From: Prochlorococcus sp. AG-409-J19
Lineage (GTDB): Bacteria; Cyanobacteriota; Cyanobacteriia; PCC-6307; Cyanobiaceae
Assembly: GCA_003215635.1 (NCBI GenBank)
Contig: QCKC01000008.1
Span: forward strand, 1-64,000
DNA length: 64,000 bases
Direction of reading: 5' to 3'
The first letter of the stretch is position 1. Every line of letters starts with the position of its first letter. The position numbers and the translations under genes were made by a program. The notes below the pieces were generated by a model. The model searched no databases. It was not told the origin of the DNA and worked only from the letters and a program-made list of their open reading frames with translations. Positions 63,962-64,000 of this stretch are shown here, piece after piece.

Positions 63962-64000
63962 ATGATGGTAGACGTAAGCTACTTAACCATGAGAAGAGCA
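63962..64000 (+). CDS. Possible start of a gene running off the right edge
   Basis: ATG at 63962 opens a frame of 13 codons (MMVDVSYLTMRRA) that is still open at the window end. Too short to identify. Weak GGGTTAATTA upstream. Confidence 0.25.
   Translation, partial: MMVDVSYLTMRRA

Overview
The window looks like a chromosomal segment of a marine picocyanobacterium, most likely Prochlorococcus. The species call is inferred from the gene content and the low GC; I ran no similarity search. Supporting features are: a ClpP/ClpR pair, a nickel superoxide dismutase with its own maturation peptidase, Ftn2/ZipN, a group-2 sigma factor, a very short high-light-inducible protein, cyanobacterial DUF1517, DUF3611, DUF3122 and DUF3721 proteins, and very compact gene packing with frequent 4-nt overlaps.

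From 1 to 58.9 kb the window is mostly core genome. In order: ilvC (partial), clpP/clpR and a PIN/TRAM membrane protein; hemW, panB and the SRP RNA gene; a cell-wall and division block (ftsZ, a J-domain protein, ftsQ, ddl) followed by miaB and tRNA-His; an amidohydrolase/FAD-oxidase pair; folC, argD, tRNA-Leu(CAA), murA and tRNA-Leu(CAG); a TrmH-like methylase, lpd and trpC; sodN/sodX, an FKBP isomerase, lnt, mnmA, nnr, a sigma factor and pdhA; ftn2, ffh, rpsP, phoH, a Bax-inhibitor-1 protein, era and trmD; ispF, larB, thiS/thiE, ribF, surE, pheS, nadK, cobL, ribD, ftsH, argF and lexA. Several machines are represented by more than one part: SRP RNA with Ffh, FtsZ/FtsQ/Ftn2, E1-alpha with E3 of pyruvate dehydrogenase, and ClpP/ClpR with FtsH.

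Two stretches differ. At 38.3-42.1 kb there is a gene-poor, AT-rich island with one glycosyltransferase-like gene, one possible sulfotransferase, and two decayed reading frames that still read as protein across in-frame stops. From 59.28 kb to the right edge there is a second accessory region. It opens with an orphan 5' half of a tRNA-Ala gene and a terminator. It continues with a small HTH/phage-like gene pair, a PepSY/DUF3721 membrane and secreted pair, a frameshifted small gene, an hli gene with a strong terminator, very small ORFs, a DUF1330 fragment, a degenerate response-regulator receiver, and pstS for phosphate uptake. A tRNA remnant bordering small stress and nutrient genes is the pattern of a tRNA-associated genomic island.

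I did not find a clear new defence, mobile or biosynthetic system. The most useful leads are the tRNA-Ala remnant with its island, the Ser-for-Asp receiver coupled to a 62-residue ORF, the decayed genes, several very small genes, a TrmH-like gene whose homology appears to extend upstream of any standard start codon, and a 101-bp convergent hemW/panB overlap.
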